This document shows positions 5,711 through 5,808 of a stretch of 5,808 nucleotides of DNA, one piece after another (the stretch's first letter is position 1; the number at the start of each line of letters is the position of its first letter). The notes below the pieces were generated by a model. That model ran no database searches, was not told the origin of the DNA, and was given only the letters and a program-made list of their open reading frames with translations. The stretch covers positions 1 through 5,808 of the forward strand of contig PUNU01000139.1 in NCBI GenBank assembly GCA_003551865.1, in the 5' to 3' direction. The stretch is from Syntrophomonadaceae bacterium. Lineage in GTDB: Bacteria; Bacillota_D; Dethiobacteria; DTU022. Made by a program: the position numbers and the translations under genes.

Positions 5711-5808
5711 CAGCTGTCTCTCAGCTGGACAATGCGGTTAAAAACCGGGGCGCCTTCCCGGGAAGGCGCCACGGTTTTTAACCGCATTGTCCAGCTGAGA
5801 GACAGCTG
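5711..5808. repeat. 98-base near-perfect palindrome of nested hairpins at the window end
   Basis: Each base from 5711 to 5759 pairs with its mirror from 5808 to 5760, except G5748 against A5771. The arms are themselves modular: CCAGCTG/CAGCTGG around TCTCT (5710-5728), CGGTT-AAA-AACCG (5735-5747), a perfect 22-base palindrome at 5749-5770, then the mirror modules CGGTT-TTT-AACCG (5772-5784) and CCAGCTG-AGAGA-CAGCTG (5791-5808). The palindrome may continue past the window. It lies directly upstream of fadD. Options are a dispersed palindromic repeat, a large terminator/attenuator structure, or a fold-back assembly artefact. Confidence 0.9.
5740..5779. terminator. Bidirectional intrinsic-terminator-like core of the palindrome
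   Basis: A GC-rich stem (CCG, one G-A mismatch, then the 22-base palindrome GGCGCC...GGCGCC) is flanked by A5 (5740-5744) and T5 (5775-5779), so a transcript from either strand would carry a GC-rich stem followed by U5. On the - strand it would stop transcripts arriving from beyond the right edge before fadD. The shape is clear; that it works as a terminator is inference, and it depends on the palindrome being real. Confidence 0.55.

Overview
The window looks like a chromosomal piece from an anaerobic Gram-positive (Firmicutes/Clostridia) bacterium, possibly of the Peptococcaceae/Pelotomaculum–Desulfotomaculum kind. The reasons are mid-range base composition, strong GGAGG Shine-Dalgarno sites, frequent GTG and TTG starts, and clostridial-type 3-hydroxyacyl-CoA dehydrogenases. 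This placement is inferred from style and protein family, not from a marker gene.

Layout: at the left edge (+ strand) lies the last 22 codons of a hotdog-fold thioesterase, followed 29 bases later by a GNAT acetyltransferase gene (100-723). Everything else reads on the - strand. Read in the direction of transcription, the order from the right edge is: a long near-perfect palindrome at the window end (5711-5808), a fadD-type acyl-CoA synthetase (5683-4052), a 406-base gene-free leader with a candidate promoter, short repeats and a 14-codon ORF, then two adjacent 3-hydroxyacyl-CoA dehydrogenase paralogs (3645-2761 and 2706-1864, 54 bases apart). A 307-base gene-free stretch with a degenerate hairpin repeat follows, and finally a YgjP-type zinc metallopeptidase (1556-834), which converges on the GNAT gene.

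Function: the synthetase would activate a fatty or other carboxylic acid to its CoA thioester, and the two dehydrogenases would oxidise (or, in reverse, reduce) 3-hydroxyacyl-CoA intermediates. This suggests acyl-CoA degradation or interconversion. No thiolase, crotonase or acyl-CoA dehydrogenase is in the window. The thioesterase remnant fits a CoA theme but is on the other strand. The GNAT and YgjP proteins have no evident link to it.

Starts for three genes were moved inward to codons with properly placed Shine-Dalgarno sites. I see no CRISPR array, rRNA, tRNA, transposase or phage gene. No previously undescribed multi-gene system is evident. The most unusual object is the modular palindrome at the right edge, which may be a bidirectional terminator inside a larger dispersed repeat, or a fold-back assembly artefact.
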